A stretch of 64,000 bases of DNA from Clavelina lepadiformis (Eukaryota > Chordata > Ascidiacea > Aplousobranchia > Clavelinidae). The stretch covers positions 16,742,501-16,806,500 of the forward strand of contig NC_135247.1 in the NCBI RefSeq assembly GCF_947623445.1, given 5' to 3'. Positions 61,847 to 64,000 of this stretch are shown piece by piece. The notes under the pieces were generated by a model, which saw nothing but the letters and a program-made list of their open reading frames with translations, made no database searches and was not told the DNA's origin. The position numbers and the translations under genes were made by a program. The first letter of the stretch is position 1; each line of letters starts with the position of its first letter.

Positions 61847-63321
61847 GCAAGTTTCAACCGGCGTCTTGCATCTGGCTATAGTTGTAAAAGAACAAGTTTT
61901 TCAATACATCTTCAATTGTTTTAAAAGAATGTGACGCACAGTATGCAGAGCGTCTGTGCAAAAACATTCCATACCAAGGCTATGATATCGACGACTAACC
62001 AATCGTGATTTTAGCGTCAAAATTTTGTTCCAAAGACTCCAGTGGTTAAAGAACGCTACTTGCCAACAACGCTGTGAAATGATTGGACGGCGCCCTAAGT
62101 TTTAATACTGAAGTATAAGCTCGTTCAGACGCAAAAATGATGGAAATTTTGTTGTGTGCAACTCCTCTTGTCCACGGTTGTCATTGCTGTTATGCTTGTG
62201 GTCGAGGGCGATCAATATAAATATAACAAGAATGCAACAATATAAATGTAACGATTAGGGATAACTAATGACATGCATTAAGTTGCGCTGTATGCTATAA
62301 AGGTCGAATGCAAGCTGATATAGTGTCGCGTCACGACTCCATATTCTGCACACCAGCGCTTCGTGAGTCGTGCAAGCAACGTAGGTTGTGCGAAACGAAG
62401 TTAGGATATCTCTTTTGTACAAGTCGTGGTTGTTATAAAATAACTATAACTTGTCTTTATTTCTTTTCTCCTGCTTGTCATTTTTCGTCAACTTGATCTT
62501 GAATTACAGTAAATAGCCGGATACCTTTGTTTAAAAAGAATTTCCTGTTTTCTCAGAAAAGGTCTCAAATTTTGGGTTAATCAAATTTTAACATAAAATC
62601 AACTTAAACTTTGCCATCCACATACAGTTGTACAGCAATATGCCCAAGCCGACCATCAGAGTTGTGTATGTCAACAGAATTCACATTAAAATCTTATTGG
62701 ATGGGTTGGGTTGGGGATGTGTAAACTGACATAAGACTTGTCCAAAAGTATTTCAAATAAAGTGAACAATCATAACTAATTTTGCTATGATTTCTATCTT
62801 TTCTATCCCACATGCATAAATATATTCAACATTATTTGCATCTAGGAAGAAATTAAGTAACTTAATCCTAACATCGCGTATAAGTAACACTATGACCAAA
62901 GAGTGTTTTTAATTTAAACTTCATTTTATGCGCATACAGTTGGCGTTAGGCCTATGCTTATAGAGGTTAAAAGACTGTATTATCCTTCGAATAACTGTAA
63001 TAATTTTCTGGGAATCCAAGATGTCTCAGAATCTTTTCTGGGAACTTGCTAAAAAGGACGAGATGGGCCAAATAAGTACCAGCTGTACAAACCCGCTATA
63101 AGTGTTCGCTCTCAATCCATATGTTACGCGTGGAAACAAAATATTTTAAAGGCAGGAAATTTGGTTTGTCATAATGTTAACTCCTACAACGTTAATAAAT
63201 GATCGATTTCCTTCATGTGCAATTTAAGAAGCAGCCTATTTTAAGCTGTTTATAAGCTTTTTTGGCAAGTATAGCTATAGAACAATTCTCCGTTGTTTGA
63301 AATTCAGTTGACGCATAGGCT
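61847..63321. other. Intergenic region Cys-loop channel / SLC7 transporter
   Basis: No gene was recognised. One TAGGCCTA palindrome lies at 62947-62954. A candidate AATAAA occurs near 62756, far from the channel stop codon. The SLC7 promoter should be near the right end. Confidence 0.5.
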
Positions 63322-64000
63322 ATGGCTGATGAAAAGCAGCCTTTACTTACCGCAGGAGCGTATCAGAAAAGATGCTATTCCACCGAAAAACGCCAAAACA
63401 AGTTGGAAAATAACGAACAGCAACTTAACCCAACTGTTAACACAGGAAGTGGTGTGCTTCTGTCAGCCGGCTTGATTATAGGTTCAGGAATTTTTGTCAC
63501 CTCCAACGAAGTTTTGGGTATAAGTTTATTTGAAGTATTCAAAAAGTGTGCATGTATCTTATAATGCTAACGCAGGGCTATATTGCTTTTCGCATAATAG
63601 CTGTTAATAATGTTGTGATTCATATTTCAGCGTCGGTGAATGGAAGTATCGGGTTAAGCCTCCTAGCATGGCTTGGAGGCGGTTTAGTAGCAATGCTGTC
63701 GACTTTATGCTACTGCGAACTCGCCACTTCCATCCGAGAATCCGGCAGCGACTATACATACTTGAGGCACGCGTATGGCCCGGCATTGGCTTTCCTCTTG
63801 CCTTCAACGATAACTTTCGTGCCAACCTCAGATGCCATTACCGCCCTCACCTTCTCCAAATACCTCGTGCAACCGTTTTTCAAGAACTGTGACGCCCCTG
63901 TATTGGCTGTAAAACTCTTTGCCGCCGTTATGATTTTACTGTTGACAACGATGAATTGCTACAGTGCTAAAGTGAGCGTTAGGGCTCAAGTTATATTTAC
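63322..64000 (+). CDS. SLC7 light-chain (LAT-type) amino-acid transporter, 5' part
   Basis: The start of an APC-superfamily amino-acid exchanger of the SLC7 light-chain group, which usually pairs with an SLC3 heavy chain at the plasma membrane. Exons: 63322-63517 and 63631 to the window edge. The N-terminal tail is hydrophilic. Then comes TM1 with the substrate-binding GSG of the family (LLSAGLIIGSGIFVTSNEVL). Exon 2 gives TM2 (GLSLLAWLGGGLVAMLSTLCYCELATSI), RESGSDYTYLRHAYGPALAFL, then YLVQPFFKNC and VKLFAAVMILLLTTMNCYSAK. The Cys after PFFKN lies near the place where light chains form the disulphide to their heavy chain, but the alignment is by eye. Substrate cannot be fixed from this part. 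It is truncated by the window end. Confidence 0.9.

Overview
This is a eukaryotic (animal) nuclear window: AT-rich, with protein-coding genes cut into many small exons (about 60-340 nt) joined by GT-AG introns, and AATAAA poly(A) signals. Protein similarity is closest to vertebrate-type orthologues (cytosolic VARS1 with a GST-like N-domain, LCMT2/TYW4, HIBCH, ELP2, SLC31A2-type copper transporter). Gene density and short introns suggest an invertebrate deuterostome; a tunicate is my best guess, but that is inference and was not checked against a database.

Layout. 1-8.2 kb: two tandem + strand SLC2A-type sugar transporter genes, the first cut by the window edge, the second apparently complete but carrying a frameshift and a GC splice donor. 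8.7-12.2 kb: a decayed serpin copy broken up by DNA transposons, then a TA-flanked pogo/Tigger-like remnant. 13.0-32.4 kb: the - strand VARS1 gene (27 inferred exons, 1273 aa). Its last intron (8.6 kb) encloses two complete + strand secreted serpin genes with matching exon layout but different predicted P1 residues (Lys and Leu). 32.4-35.0 kb: divergent intergenic region with a 929-bp hAT-type element. 35.0-38.8 kb: LCMT2/TYW4 (tRNA wybutosine synthesis). 41.6-44.2 kb: a 76-aa membrane microprotein whose stop codon overlaps the HIBCH start codon (ATGA), then HIBCH. 48.6-53.0 kb: SLC31A2-like copper transporter convergent with an intronless ELP2. 56.3-61.8 kb: a GABA-A-like Cys-loop anion channel. 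63.3 kb to the end: the 5' part of an SLC7 light-chain amino-acid transporter.

The genes do not form one pathway, although VARS1, LCMT2 and ELP2 all act on tRNA. Five hAT-like non-autonomous elements, four with clean 8-9 bp target-site duplications, and at least two TA-flanked elements are scattered between and inside genes. The palindrome TAGGCCTA occurs 11 times, far above the roughly one expected at this base composition.

All exon coordinates were worked out by hand from splice consensus, reading-frame phase and knowledge of family sequences. Internal phase consistency is the main check; no transcript evidence was available.
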